64,000 nt of DNA from Gemmatimonadota bacterium (GCA_022825725.1 JAJDWE010000065.1:1-64000); one strand, 5' to 3'; shown: positions 45,957-55,366, counted from the stretch's first letter. The notes: generated by a model from the sequence alone, not told the origin. Program-made: numbers and translations.

Positions 45957-47687
45957 ATGACATCCCCGAACCGTATTGCCGCACAGCTGCGGCGCCGCGC
46001 CGTGCCGGCCATGGCGCTTCTCGGAGCAGCGCTCCTGTCGGCGGCCGCTGCCGCGCAGGCACAGTCCCCCTTCCCGCCTCCGCCGACCGTTGAAGAGATC
46101 GACGCGTGGGTCGAGGACGCCATGGCGCGGTGGGAAGTCCCTGGGCTGGGGCTGGCCATCGTGCACGAAGGCCGCAGCTATCTGTCCACCGGCTACGGGG
46201 TACGCGAACTGGGCCGGGACACGCCCGTGGACGGAGGGACGCTGTTCAGCATCGGCTCCTGTTCGAAGGCGTTCGGGGCCGCGACGATCGCCTCGCTCGT
46301 CGAAGAGGGGAAGCTGCGCTGGGACGACCGGATCACCGACCACCTCCCGTGGTTCCGTCTCCACGATCCGTGGACGACGCGCGAGATCCGCGTGCGCGAC
46401 ATCGTGACGCACCGTGTCGGAACCGGGAGCAACCAGCCGCTGCGCCCCCTGGTCACGGACAGGCGCGACTATCTCATGCGGCTCCCTCATACCGACCCGG
46501 ACCACACGTTCCGTGACCGCTACGGGTACACGAACGACATGTTCGTTCTCACGGGTCACCTCGTGGAGACCATCTCCGGGACGGACTGGGACTCCTATGC
46601 GCGGGAGAAGCTCTGGCATCCGCTGGGGATGACGACGACGACGGCACGCATGGCGCCCGCGAACGCGAGCCCGAACCACGCCGAGCCGCACGCGATCATC
46701 GAGCGGAGGTTCATCGGGAACGCGGCGACCACGGGCATGCCGCTGGAGCCCGTGCCCTGGCAGTACGCCGAGGACGTCACCGTGCCCTCGGGCGGCGTGA
46801 TCACGTCGGCGGACGAGATCACCGAGTGGATGCGGTTCCACGTCGGCACCCACCCGAACCCGCCGCTCTCCCGGTCATCCGTCGAACTCATGCACACGCC
46901 GCATACCGTGATACGGAACCCGAGCAGCTGGATGCCCTTCGAGGGGCCGGGCGCGTACGCGATGGGCTGGTCGACGGGGAGGTTCGGGGACGTCACGGGC
47001 GTGGGCCATGGCGGGAACGCGCTGGGGTTCAACTGCTCGATCGCGCTGGCGCCGGAACAGGGCTTCGGCGTGTGGGCGACGACGAACCGGAACTCCGAGC
47101 TTCCGTGGGTGCTCACGCAGTGGGCGATGGCACGTTTCGTGGGCACGGATGAACTGCGGAGCCGCGACTGGCACGCGGAATTTGAACGGAGCGTCGCCGA
47201 GGGGAACCGCCGGATCTTCGAGGCGGAGGAGGCGCGGCAGGCGGCCCGGCTCGACAGGGGTCCCTCCGTGCCGCTCGAGGCCTACGTCGGCACCTACCGC
47301 AACGGCTACGCCGGCGAACTGCGCATTCGCCTGACGGACGAAGCGATTCCGCCGCTCATGCCCGCGGAGGGCCGGCTGGGCCGCTGGGACGGGACTCCGG
47401 GGGTGAACGAACGTCCGGCCGCGAGCGCATCGGCGAGCGCCGAACGCAACGGGGCGGGCAACGGCACGGCGAACGGAACCGGCGAGTCGGCGGGCGAACT
47501 CCGGCTCGTCGCCGAGTTTGATGGCCGGGAACGTCCGGTGCGGATGCCTCTCGAACACTGGCACGTCGACCGCTTCGACATGTGGTTCGGCGACGTCAGG
47601 ATCGGCGTCTCGTTCACGCTGGACGACACCGCCCGCGTGTCGGGCGTCGAGATGGACTACTACGGCCGCTTCGAACGCGTGCCCTGA
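45957..47687 (+). CDS. Secreted serine hydrolase, beta-lactamase (class C/PBP-like) family
   Basis: 576 aa from the ATG at 45957 with AGGAGG five bases upstream. Signal peptide VPAMALLGAALLSAAAAAQA. The active-site motifs are all present: S101-x-x-K104 (SCSK), Y191-T-N193 and H351-G-G. A C-terminal domain from about residue 440 is of the kind that follows esterase/D-aminopeptidase members; it contains a low-complexity Ala/Ser/Gly/Asn insert around 485-507 (ASASASAERNGAGNGTANGT). Family members are esterases, D-peptidases or transpeptidases far more often than antibiotic-degrading enzymes, so resistance should not be assumed. It follows the PQQ dehydrogenase by 45 bp. Confidence 0.9.
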   Translation: MTSPNRIAAQLRRRAVPAMALLGAALLSAAAAAQAQSPFPPPPTVEEIDAWVEDAMARWEVPGLGLAIVHEGRSYLSTGYGVRELGRDTPVDGGTLFSIGSCSKAFGAATIASLVEEGKLRWDDRITDHLPWFRLHDPWTTREIRVRDIVTHRVGTGSNQPLRPLVTDRRDYLMRLPHTDPDHTFRDRYGYTNDMFVLTGHLVETISGTDWDSYAREKLWHPLGMTTTTARMAPANASPNHAEPHAIIERRFIGNAATTGMPLEPVPWQYAEDVTVPSGGVITSADEITEWMRFHVGTHPNPPLSRSSVELMHTPHTVIRNPSSWMPFEGPGAYAMGWSTGRFGDVTGVGHGGNALGFNCSIALAPEQGFGVWATTNRNSELPWVLTQWAMARFVGTDELRSRDWHAEFERSVAEGNRRIFEAEEARQAARLDRGPSVPLEAYVGTYRNGYAGELRIRLTDEAIPPLMPAEGRLGRWDGTPGVNERPAASASASAERNGAGNGTANGTGESAGELRLVAEFDGRERPVRMPLEHWHVDRFDMWFGDVRIGVSFTLDDTARVSGVEMDYYGRFERVP

Positions 47688-47691
47688 CGGG

Positions 47692-47898
47692 TCAGCGGAC
47701 GTACAGCCGGTTCGCGTAGCTGTACGCCGTGACCGCCGACACGATGTGGCAGATCCAGCCCAGCGTGCCGCCGGTGCCAAGCCACAGGCCGGGGGTCACC
47801 AGCAGCCAGAAGAGTCCGCGCAGGAACTTGCCGTTGTACCACTGGCCGACGCCCGGTACGAGAAAGCTCAGTACGGCGGCCGTCAACGGGTTTTTCAC
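47692..47898 (-). CDS. Small TM2-like membrane protein
   Basis: 68 aa, GTG start with GGGGAGG about seven bases upstream. The sequence ALSFLVPGVGQWYNGKFLRG followed by LFWLLVTPGLWLG matches the TM2-type hairpin: a first membrane segment, the polar Gly-x-x-Gln-x-Tyr turn, then a second segment. Such proteins are small inner-membrane components of unknown role. The stop is four bases from the stop of the convergent serine hydrolase gene. Confidence 0.78.
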   Translation of the reverse strand: MKNPLTAAVLSFLVPGVGQWYNGKFLRGLFWLLVTPGLWLGTGGTLGWICHIVSAVTAYSYANRLYVR

Positions 47899-48001
47899 GT
47901 GTGTCCTCCCCGGGAGTCCATGTTTCCAGGCGGGCGGGGCCCCGCCCGCTTCGTGACTTCCTACGCGGGGTCGGCGCTGGGGGTTTCCGGATCGACGGTC
48001 T

Positions 48002-49936
48002 TCAGCCCGCGGTGCAGCCGCCGAGATGCCGGGTGAAGAACTCCTCCAGGCGCGACCAGGTGTCGACGCGGTTGGCCGGGTCCCGGAAGCCGTGCGCTTC
48101 GTCCGGGTACGTCTTCACCTCGACGCTCTTGCCGAGCCGTTCGAATTCGGCCACGGCGTTCTCGAAGTTCTGGATCGGGACGCGGCGGTCGAGTTCCCCG
48201 TGCATGAGGAGAACGGGAGCCGTGATGTCGGCGATGCGCGACACGACGTTGCTCTTGGCGTACGTGTCGGGGCGCTCCTCGGGCGTGCCGCCGTGGCCGG
48301 TGACGGAGAAGATCTTCCCCAGCCGGTCCGTGTACTCGAGCGTGTTCAGCTTCGAGTAGGCGCCACGCATGGGGACGGCCGCATCGAACCTGTCCGGGGT
48401 CAGACTGATCGCCGACAGCGACATGCTGCCGCCGTAGCTGCCGCCGTAGATCCCCACCTTTCCGTTCACGTAGGGCAGCGTGCGCAGGAAGTCGGCCGCC
48501 GCCCCGGCATCGCGCGCCTGATCCCAGAGCCAGTCCTCGACGGAGAGATCCTGGAACTCGCGCCCGAAGCCCGATCCGCCGCGGTAGTTGATCGCAAGCA
48601 CCACGAACCCCTTCGAGGCGAGGTACTGTTCGGTGAGGTTCAGACCCTGCTGGTAGGAATTCGTCCCGCCCCCGTGGACCTGGACGAGCGCCGGACAGGC
48701 GGCCCCTCCCGCCAGTTGCGGCGGGCGGTAGAGGAAGCCCTGGATCCGGAGTCCATCGAAGCTGGGGAAAGCGATCTCCCGGGGCGCCGCGACGGACCGC
48801 CAGGACGGCGAAAACGAGGTGAGGCGCTCCGGCACGCCGCCGACGAGGTCCAAGGCGTATGCTTCCCCTCCCCGTGTCGGCGAGGAGTGGATGAAGGCGA
48901 GGGTCCCGGCGCCCGCGGTGTGGCTGACGCGCGAGATCGTGCCCTCCATGTGCGTGACGCGCGTGGCCACGCCGCCGACGGCGGGCACCGCCCACACGTT
49001 GACGGTGCCGCGTTCGAGGTAGGGGAAGTAGATGATCGCGCCGTCCGCCGACCAGGACGGCGCGTGCCGCATCGCCGAATCGGTCGCGTAGACCTGCATA
49101 TCCACGATGCGCTCCGAGGCCCGGCCACCCGTGTCGAGGTCTTCTACTACATAAATGTAGGACAGGTCCTCGTACCAGTACTCGTCCTTGGCGGTGCCGA
49201 AGACGGCGATCCGGTCGCCCTCCGGCGACCACACGGGGGTGGACATCGCCATCAGCGTGCCCGTGAGCTGACGTTTGTCGCCCGTCTCCACGTCGACGAG
49301 CCAAAGGTCGTCGTGCCAGTAGTCGGAGGCGTTCGATACGTAGAGAATCTCGCGGCCGTCCGGTCGCCAGGCGGGCGCAAAGCGCGGATCGTCGACGGCC
49401 ATGGCAGCTTCGGTCAGCTGGCGCGGCGGGGTCGCACCGTCGGCCGGAACGAGCCAGATGTCCTGGTGACCGCTCGCCGTCGAGTAGAACGCGATCGTCC
49501 GCCCGTCCGGGGAGAAGGCGGGCGCCCGGACCCCCTCCATGCGGTCCATCACCGGGCGCGCCTCGAGGTCGTCGACGTTCGCAACACGGATCCGGCCGCC
49601 GGCCGCGAAGGCCATCCGGTCGCCGGCCAGCGCCCATACCGGGTTCGAACCCTGAAGCCGGAAGCGCGGCGTACCGAATCCGCCTTCCTCGTCGCGGGCC
49701 GCCAGATACAGCCCCGCACCGTCCGGCCCCGAGCCGGAGATCGCGAGGTGACGACCGTCCGGCGAGATCGAGACGCCGCTCGCGCCCGTGTTGTTGCGGT
49801 GGATGTTGTCGAGCGTGAGGTCGAGTACGACCGGTGCGCCCGCGCCCCGGGTCGCATCGTCGGGCGTCCCGCACGCGGCCGAGACCAGGACCAGAGAGAC
49901 GATCGACGAAGTACCGGGCAGAGTTCGGGCTCTCAT
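48002..49936 (-). CDS. S9 family peptidase, lipoprotein (paralogue of the 38.7-kb gene)
   Basis: 644 aa with a lipoprotein signal ending LVSAAC (Cys22). Propeller blades (SPDGRHLAISG, SPDGRTIAFYST) then the hydrolase domain: Ser500 in YGGSYGGSMS, Asp583 in HGELDRRVP, His615 in DEAHGFRDP. Many blocks are shared with the S9 lipoprotein at 38696-40690, so the two are duplicates now about 7 kb apart. The ATG overlaps the stop of the preceding S9 gene (ATGA), making it the last gene of the minus-strand peptidase set. Confidence 0.92.
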   Translation of the reverse strand: MRARTLPGTSSIVSLVLVSAACGTPDDATRGAGAPVVLDLTLDNIHRNNTGASGVSISPDGRHLAISGSGPDGAGLYLAARDEEGGFGTPRFRLQGSNPVWALAGDRMAFAAGGRIRVANVDDLEARPVMDRMEGVRAPAFSPDGRTIAFYSTASGHQDIWLVPADGATPPRQLTEAAMAVDDPRFAPAWRPDGREILYVSNASDYWHDDLWLVDVETGDKRQLTGTLMAMSTPVWSPEGDRIAVFGTAKDEYWYEDLSYIYVVEDLDTGGRASERIVDMQVYATDSAMRHAPSWSADGAIIYFPYLERGTVNVWAVPAVGGVATRVTHMEGTISRVSHTAGAGTLAFIHSSPTRGGEAYALDLVGGVPERLTSFSPSWRSVAAPREIAFPSFDGLRIQGFLYRPPQLAGGAACPALVQVHGGGTNSYQQGLNLTEQYLASKGFVVLAINYRGGSGFGREFQDLSVEDWLWDQARDAGAAADFLRTLPYVNGKVGIYGGSYGGSMSLSAISLTPDRFDAAVPMRGAYSKLNTLEYTDRLGKIFSVTGHGGTPEERPDTYAKSNVVSRIADITAPVLLMHGELDRRVPIQNFENAVAEFERLGKSVEVKTYPDEAHGFRDPANRVDTWSRLEEFFTRHLGGCTAG

Positions 49937-51897
49937 GGGGACACCTCCTCCAGCAGGCGCAGATGTCGGGTGAGGAACGCGTCCATCCGCTCGAGAATGT
50001 CGTGGACCGTCGCCTTGTAGCGCCGCAGGCTGTGGTCCTCGTCAGGGTATTCGACGTACGTGAGGAGGTCCCCTTTCCCCGCGTCCCGCATGCGCTCCGC
50101 CCAGACCTGCGACTGGCGCGGAGGCACGGCGGCGTCCCGCAAACCCTGAAGGAGGAGCTGGGGGACCTCGACCGCCTCGACGAAGTTGACGGGGGAACGT
50201 CGATCGTACTCCTCCGGGATCTCGTCGTATGAACCGCCGAATTCCGAACGCTCGCGGCGCGGCGTGCGGCCGGCCGTCCAGTGGCGTCCGGAGGCGGCGA
50301 AGCGGTCGTTCGCCAGCAGCCGCCAGTCGGAGACCGGCGCCCGGATCACCTGCGCCTCGAACGCGTCGGGCGCCTCGGTCGCGATCACCAGGCTCATGTA
50401 CCCGCCGCCCGATCCGCCCCAGGTCGCCTTGCGCGACATGTCCACGTAGCCGAGTGCCGCGAGGAAGGGGATGACGTTCATCACGTCCCGGAACTCCACG
50501 CCGCCGTAATCGGCGATGTGAAGGTCGTGGAAGCCCTGTCCGAAGCCGCGGCTCCCACGCGGGTTCGGGGCCACGACCACAAAGCCCCGCTGAACCCAGT
50601 ACTGCCGCATCATCTCGAACGAGTGGTTCCACTGGCCGGGGTGGCCGTGCAGCCGGACAATCACCGGATATCGGCGTGAAGCGTCGAAATTCCGCGGGCG
50701 GTATAGGAGGGTGGGAACAGGCAGATTGTCCGGACCGGGATAGTAGACTTCCTCGGCCTCGCTCAGTTGCGTGGAATCCATGCGTCCCATCGAATGCGTG
50801 ATCTGGACCGGCGTCTCCCCCCACGTGCCGTCCTTCCAGGAGGTCTTCCAGATGTCCGCCGTGCGCGTATCCGTTTGCTCGATCCAGGCGAGTTTGTCGC
50901 CATCCGGCGAGAAGCGGGGCTGAGTGCGCATCCCCTTGCCGCGCGTGATCTCGCTGGGGGGCTGTGCCCCGTCGCTCGGAGCGACGACGACCTGGTTCGA
51001 GAATCCGGACTCGTCAGAGCGGGTGAAGGAGAGCCAGCCGCCGTCCGGAGACCAGGAGATGTCGCCGTGCCCGCGTTCCTCCCAGGTGATGGGCGTCACT
51101 TCTCCGGTCTCGATCTTCACGACCGCGACCTGGGCCCAGCCGCTCCGGCTGTTGGTGAAAGCGAGGCGCGTGCCGTCCGGAGACCAGACGAAGCCGCCGT
51201 TCCCTCCTCCGATGGCGGGGTCGACGACAACACGCCGTTCATCGCCTTCGAGCGTTCGGACCCGGATGTCGCCGCCGCTCGAAAAGGCGATGGACCTGCC
51301 GTCGGGCGAGAAGCTGGGAGCAGTCTCGTTCTCGTCTCCCATCGTAAAGAGCCGGGGCCAGGCGCGGGGTTCGGCGAGGTCGCGGAGAAAGATCCGGGGG
51401 CCGGCGGGCGTTCGGACCTGATACGCGACCGTGCGGCCATCGGCCGAAAGGGTCGGGGCCGTCTCAATCACGGCGTCGTTGAAGGTGATCGGTCTCGGCT
51501 CGCCTCCCGATGGCGAGGCGGACAGCCGCCAGAGGTTGTCGAAGCCCTGATAATACCGTGCCGAGACGAAGATGAGTTCTTCGCCCGACGGGGACACCCG
51601 GAGGCTTTGGGCGGGCTCCGGACGGACACCGGGCGGGGGCCAGCCCAGGCGCTCCCGGCCAGAGCCGTCGGACCGCACGCGGAAGATCACCCGCGTACCG
51701 GATTCGTCATCGTTGGAGGTGTAGAAGAGGTGCGCGCCGTCCACGGACCACGCGAACTCTCCGACGCGGGAGACGCTCAACCAATCCTCGATCGACTGGG
51801 CGGATGCCGCGGTGAGGCTGAACGGGATGAGGGCGAAGGCAAGCGGCAGGTGCAGCAGGAATGGCGCGGCGCAGATCCGGCGGTGTGGGGAACCCAT
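49933..51897 (-). CDS. Secreted S9 family peptidase
   Basis: 654 aa from the ATG at 51897 with GGAGG five bases upstream. Signal peptide PFLLHLPLAFALIPFSLTAASA. PD40 propeller blades (SPDGRSIAFSSGG, SPDGTRLAFTNS) followed by the hydrolase domain. The nucleophile elbow is Ser496 in WGGSGGGYMS, with Asp588 in GLRDAAVPP and His622 in DEDHSLRRY. This elbow differs from the other S9 genes in the window, so it is a separate lineage. It sits between the outer-membrane barrel gene (31 bp) and the S9 lipoprotein gene (4-bp overlap). Confidence 0.92.
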   Translation of the reverse strand: MGSPHRRICAAPFLLHLPLAFALIPFSLTAASAQSIEDWLSVSRVGEFAWSVDGAHLFYTSNDDESGTRVIFRVRSDGSGRERLGWPPPGVRPEPAQSLRVSPSGEELIFVSARYYQGFDNLWRLSASPSGGEPRPITFNDAVIETAPTLSADGRTVAYQVRTPAGPRIFLRDLAEPRAWPRLFTMGDENETAPSFSPDGRSIAFSSGGDIRVRTLEGDERRVVVDPAIGGGNGGFVWSPDGTRLAFTNSRSGWAQVAVVKIETGEVTPITWEERGHGDISWSPDGGWLSFTRSDESGFSNQVVVAPSDGAQPPSEITRGKGMRTQPRFSPDGDKLAWIEQTDTRTADIWKTSWKDGTWGETPVQITHSMGRMDSTQLSEAEEVYYPGPDNLPVPTLLYRPRNFDASRRYPVIVRLHGHPGQWNHSFEMMRQYWVQRGFVVVAPNPRGSRGFGQGFHDLHIADYGGVEFRDVMNVIPFLAALGYVDMSRKATWGGSGGGYMSLVIATEAPDAFEAQVIRAPVSDWRLLANDRFAASGRHWTAGRTPRRERSEFGGSYDEIPEEYDRRSPVNFVEAVEVPQLLLQGLRDAAVPPRQSQVWAERMRDAGKGDLLTYVEYPDEDHSLRRYKATVHDILERMDAFLTRHLRLLEEVSP

Positions 51898-51902
51898 CCG
51901 AT

Positions 51903-51907
51903 CCTCC
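51903..51907 (-). promoter_or_regulatory. Ribosome binding site deciding the S9 start at 51897
   Basis: GGAGG on the minus strand, five bases before the ATG; the open frame extends 141 bp further upstream without a better site. Confidence 0.7.
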
Positions 51908-51928
51908 GGTGTGTGGGGCATGCGAAAG

Positions 51929-52489
51929 CTAGTCGAATTCGACTCCGACGCCCAGATCGAAGGCCAGCGCCACGGCATGGTCGGTGCTCGACGGGGTGTC
52001 GGCGGACATGCGCCGCCACGACAGGCCCGGCCCGACACTCAGACGGCCAAAGCGAAGGCGGAATCCGGCGCCCGCCTCCAGACCGGGACCCGCCTTCGGG
52101 GCCTCCCCTTCCGTCCCCACGCGCGCTGTGCCGTAGAGGACGCCGATCCGGCCCCACAGCCACCCCTGCGACAACTCCGCACCGAGGGCCGCGTGTCGGC
52201 CGGTGACCGTCGGCTCCCTGCCGCGGCAGAATCCCTCCCTGCAGCCGAAGGCGGTCCGGACATACCCCGCCGTGATGGCGACCTGCGGGCGCAGTCGCCT
52301 CGCAATCCGGATTTCGTGCGACAGGGCGGGAGCCCATTCGAGACCCGCCGCCGTGGACGTATGATTCCCCACCGTGAGACCGCTTCGCACCTCCACGGAG
52401 GTCTGGGCCCGGGCGCCGCCGCCCGCGAACAACGTGCCGGCCACGCCCAGCGCCAGCGCGAGACCGGCGCGGGATACCCGGACGCTCAC
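51929..52489 (-). CDS. Outer-membrane beta-barrel protein
   Basis: 186 aa from a GTG that overlaps the stop of the metzincin gene (GTGA). Signal peptide AGLALALGVAGTLFAGGGARA. The mature chain alternates polar and hydrophobic residues as in beta-barrel strands (LRPQVAITAGYVRTAFG, GAELSQGWLWGRIGVLYG) and ends in VALAFDLGVGVEFD, with an aromatic residue near the C-terminus as in Bam substrates. A CREGFC pair may form a loop disulfide. No enzyme motif is seen; coupling to a metzincin gene suggests a surface role. Confidence 0.78.
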   Translation of the reverse strand: MSVRVSRAGLALALGVAGTLFAGGGARAQTSVEVRSGLTVGNHTSTAAGLEWAPALSHEIRIARRLRPQVAITAGYVRTAFGCREGFCRGREPTVTGRHAALGAELSQGWLWGRIGVLYGTARVGTEGEAPKAGPGLEAGAGFRLRFGRLSVGPGLSWRRMSADTPSSTDHAVALAFDLGVGVEFD

Positions 52490-54291
52490 TGGCGGGGGCC
52501 CGAGACCCCGACCACGGGCACGCCGTCGCTGGCCACGATCTCCAGGCCGGCGGCCCACGGAGGAGGCGTCTCCCGCCCCCTCAGGATGCCGCGCAGACGA
52601 CCCGTGTCGGGGTCCATGACCAGCGACGCCCGCCGACTCCCCCACCTCTCGATGGCGACGGCGCCATCCGGGCCCGAGAGCCGGACATGATCGAGTCCTT
52701 CAGGACCGCCCCAGCGGTCGTCATAGGGAATCGCGAAGGCGAACTGTCCCCCCCCGTACTCCACTTCGTCCGGGGTGAAGGGGAAGGAGAACAGGGGCCG
52801 GCCGGCCGCATCGAACCCCTCCAGCCGATACGGACCCTCCCCGGTCGGCGGCTTCGGGGGCGCATCGAGGACGAAGGCGGGCTCCAGCAGAAGATCCGCG
52901 GTGCCGGCATTCCCCCAGAGGAGCAGTGTCGGCTCCGGATCGACGCTCCGCAGGATCAGCGACTCGTGCTCCCGCCGGAACTCCATGGCCTTGATGAAAT
53001 GGTAGTCGCTGATCCAGCTCGGATCGCAGTACGTCATCAGGTCCCAATACTCGGCCGGATCGGCCATCTGCGTTTCCCCGTCCCGGGTCTCGTATCCGAA
53101 GACTCCGATGGAGCCGTCCTCGTACGGAAAGTCCGGATCGGGGTTCACGGCGACGCCGCAGGGAGCGTGCCGGAGCCCCATGTTGTGCCCCAGTTCGTGG
53201 GCAAACGTGTCGATATCGGGTATTCCCATTCCGACCGGCCGCCCGATGTAGCCCAATCCCTTGAAAGGAGAGTTCGGCGGGGCTGCGACGGCAGCGTAGT
53301 AATAGTCCGACCGTCGCTCCGTGAGCCGGAGCACGCTGATCTCGCGCAGGAGCCCCAGCCAGCCTTCCGCCCTCGAGAGGTCCGCTGTCGTGCGATAGGG
53401 CTCGCGTACCGCGAGTTCCAGTTCACCGATCGGGAGTATGGAACGCACAAACTCCATCTCGGGGCTTGTCTCCGTCAGCCCTTCCACCCAGGTCAGCGCC
53501 GCCTGCGCATCCGCGGAGTGCACCACCGGCACCACCGTCAGATCCATTGGGGGAACCGTCAGCACGTCCAGTCTCAGGCGCCGTTCGGCGGGCACACGCC
53601 GGTCGCTTCCCGGAACGGCCGGCACCGCGCCATCCGGATCAAGTTCCACCACCAGCTCGACGCGCGGTTGGACGACCCGCCCCGGCACGACCCCGTTGAA
53701 CGACCGGTCGAGTCGCCCCTCCTCGGGCTCCGTCGGGATCCGGTCCACCGCGGGATCCAGTCGCATCTCGTGGATCGGGGCCCCATCCCGGTAGAAGGTC
53801 GCCAGCGGGCGGGGACGATAGAAGCTCATCTTGTCGCCCGTGACAAAAACTCGAAGGAGCGCTGAACGGCCCGCGATCAGGGGAATCTCTCCGCCCAGGG
53901 TCTGGACCGCCTGCGTCAGGTGCACGGCAGCTGCTTCGATCTTCACGCTCCTGGGGTTCACCCTCACCCAGGCTCCGCCGTGCCGACTCGCCACCTCTGC
54001 AGCCACCCGCGTCTCGCGACCACCCTCGAGGCCGATGACCTCTCCGTCCGCATCGACCGCAGCGACGGACGGATCGGCCACGGACCAGCGCGGCGCCGCC
54101 CAGGCCGGGATCCGACTGAAGGCCGCACCGCTCTCGTCGAGTACCCGAAACTGATACCGAACGGTATCGCCCTCGAGGACGATGGCGTCGGCGGGAAGGA
54201 TCTCGAGCGAGCCCGGGACCCGCTCGGGTTGCGACGCGAGGTCGCTGCAGCCGGCCACCGCGAGGATCGCGAGTAGAAATCGCCTGTTCAC
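52486..54291 (-). CDS. Metzincin lipoprotein without LRR module (copy 3)
   Basis: 601 aa from the GTG at 54291, which gives a compact lipoprotein signal (FLLAILAVAGC, Cys15); starts up to 54327 are possible. It shares the plan of the two LRR-metzincins but the LRR array is absent: an Ig-like N-terminal region (RYQFRVLDES, VADPSVAAVDADG), then directly the middle domain (HLTQAVQTLGGEIPLIAG), zinc site H365-E-LG-H369-NMGLR-H375, Met-turn M419 in DLMTYC and the C-terminal beta domain. This shows that the LRR array is an optional module. It is followed by the outer-membrane barrel gene with a 4-bp overlap. Confidence 0.87.
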   Translation of the reverse strand: MNRRFLLAILAVAGCSDLASQPERVPGSLEILPADAIVLEGDTVRYQFRVLDESGAAFSRIPAWAAPRWSVADPSVAAVDADGEVIGLEGGRETRVAAEVASRHGGAWVRVNPRSVKIEAAAVHLTQAVQTLGGEIPLIAGRSALLRVFVTGDKMSFYRPRPLATFYRDGAPIHEMRLDPAVDRIPTEPEEGRLDRSFNGVVPGRVVQPRVELVVELDPDGAVPAVPGSDRRVPAERRLRLDVLTVPPMDLTVVPVVHSADAQAALTWVEGLTETSPEMEFVRSILPIGELELAVREPYRTTADLSRAEGWLGLLREISVLRLTERRSDYYYAAVAAPPNSPFKGLGYIGRPVGMGIPDIDTFAHELGHNMGLRHAPCGVAVNPDPDFPYEDGSIGVFGYETRDGETQMADPAEYWDLMTYCDPSWISDYHFIKAMEFRREHESLILRSVDPEPTLLLWGNAGTADLLLEPAFVLDAPPKPPTGEGPYRLEGFDAAGRPLFSFPFTPDEVEYGGGQFAFAIPYDDRWGGPEGLDHVRLSGPDGAVAIERWGSRRASLVMDPDTGRLRGILRGRETPPPWAAGLEIVASDGVPVVGVSGPRQ

Positions 54292-54352
54292 GCTGCTCAG
54301 CTTGTTCTGCCGCCGCGGCACAGGCAAGCCGGACGCGGGGCGCCGCGCGACG

Positions 54353-55366
54353 TCACGCGGCCGGAGCGCGCGTTTGACTCAACCCGGCGGCGATGAACGT
54401 CCATTGCAGCGTCATCTGGTCGCGCACCGGCATGGGGACGAGCCCCTGTTTTCTCGCATCGGCGGAGATGGCGTCCGGCGCGCCACCCGCGGACAGCTCG
54501 CTCGTCCAGCCGTCCAGCCGCCTCTTCCAGCGTTCGGCGGCCGGATCCGGCGGGCCCGGCGCTTCTCCCACGCCGGGGAGGATGAAGAGCGGCATTTCCG
54601 AGACGAGGGTGAGCGTGTCGTGGCCGAACGAGCGTAGCGTTTCCATCGAACTCGGCCAGAAGCGGGACGCCGTCGCCGAGTCGTCGAGAGCTTCGAAATG
54701 CGCGGCCATGAGTTTCGAGTCGGGGCGTGAGGCGAACCCCCGCTCGAAGCGGAAAAAGCCCTTCTCTCCGTGACGCTCGACGTCGTGCAGCGAGTAGCCG
54801 AGAGCCTCTGCGCGCTGCCGGCATGAGGCCTTCAACGCTTCGCATCGATCCTCCCAGGCGCGATCGATGAGGAAGAAGGGACCGGCGGCGAAACCCATAC
54901 CGTGCAGGGAGGCGTGCAGCGCGAACGGTCGATCGCAGTTCCGCCACCAGTCGTACGCCGCCCGATTCTCGGGCCGCGCTCCGGGATCGGCGTCGTCGCG
55001 CGGAAAACCGAACTCGATGTCTTCGCCCGGCAGTTCCCGCACCTTGCCCCCCAGGTATCGCCCGAGGTCGTACGCCTTCGCATCGGGATCCTGCCACGGA
55101 GCGTTGCGGATCGCGCCGTCGGGGTTGATGTGCGGGATGATCCACCACTGATAGCGGGTGAGCATTGGATCCTCCGCGTCGAGTCCCGCCAGGTAGCCGG
55201 CGAGACGACGCAGGAGCCGCGGTCCCACCGGTTCGTCGGCGTGGCAGCCGCCGAGCAGGCTCACGGCCTCGGGTCCCCGCCCGAAGCGAAACCCCGGGAC
55301 CGTCCGCCCCTCGCGGGACGATCCGAGCACGCGCCCGGCAGCCGCGGGAATGTCCGGTGAAGCCAT
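54353..55366 (-). CDS. M14 family zinc carboxypeptidase-like protein
   Basis: 337 aa without a signal peptide. Zinc ligands H42-x-x-E45 in GCHADEPVG, the substrate-anchoring Arg87 in NPDGAIRN, His151 or His155 in ALHASLHGMGF and the catalytic Glu257 in LVSEMPLF match M14 (carboxypeptidase A/succinylglutamate desuccinylase fold). It would remove C-terminal residues or deacylate small amides in the cytoplasm. First gene of a minus-strand set (M14, metzincin, barrel, S9, S9), 61 bp before the metzincin start. Confidence 0.85.
   Translation of the reverse strand: MASPDIPAAAGRVLGSSREGRTVPGFRFGRGPEAVSLLGGCHADEPVGPRLLRRLAGYLAGLDAEDPMLTRYQWWIIPHINPDGAIRNAPWQDPDAKAYDLGRYLGGKVRELPGEDIEFGFPRDDADPGARPENRAAYDWWRNCDRPFALHASLHGMGFAAGPFFLIDRAWEDRCEALKASCRQRAEALGYSLHDVERHGEKGFFRFERGFASRPDSKLMAAHFEALDDSATASRFWPSSMETLRSFGHDTLTLVSEMPLFILPGVGEAPGPPDPAAERWKRRLDGWTSELSAGGAPDAISADARKQGLVPMPVRDQMTLQWTFIAAGLSQTRAPAA

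Noticed and set aside
45957-47687. Antibiotic-resistance beta-lactamase
   Set aside because: The SxxK, YxN and HxG motifs are shared with esterases and D-peptidases; length, extra C-terminal domain and context give no support for a resistance role.
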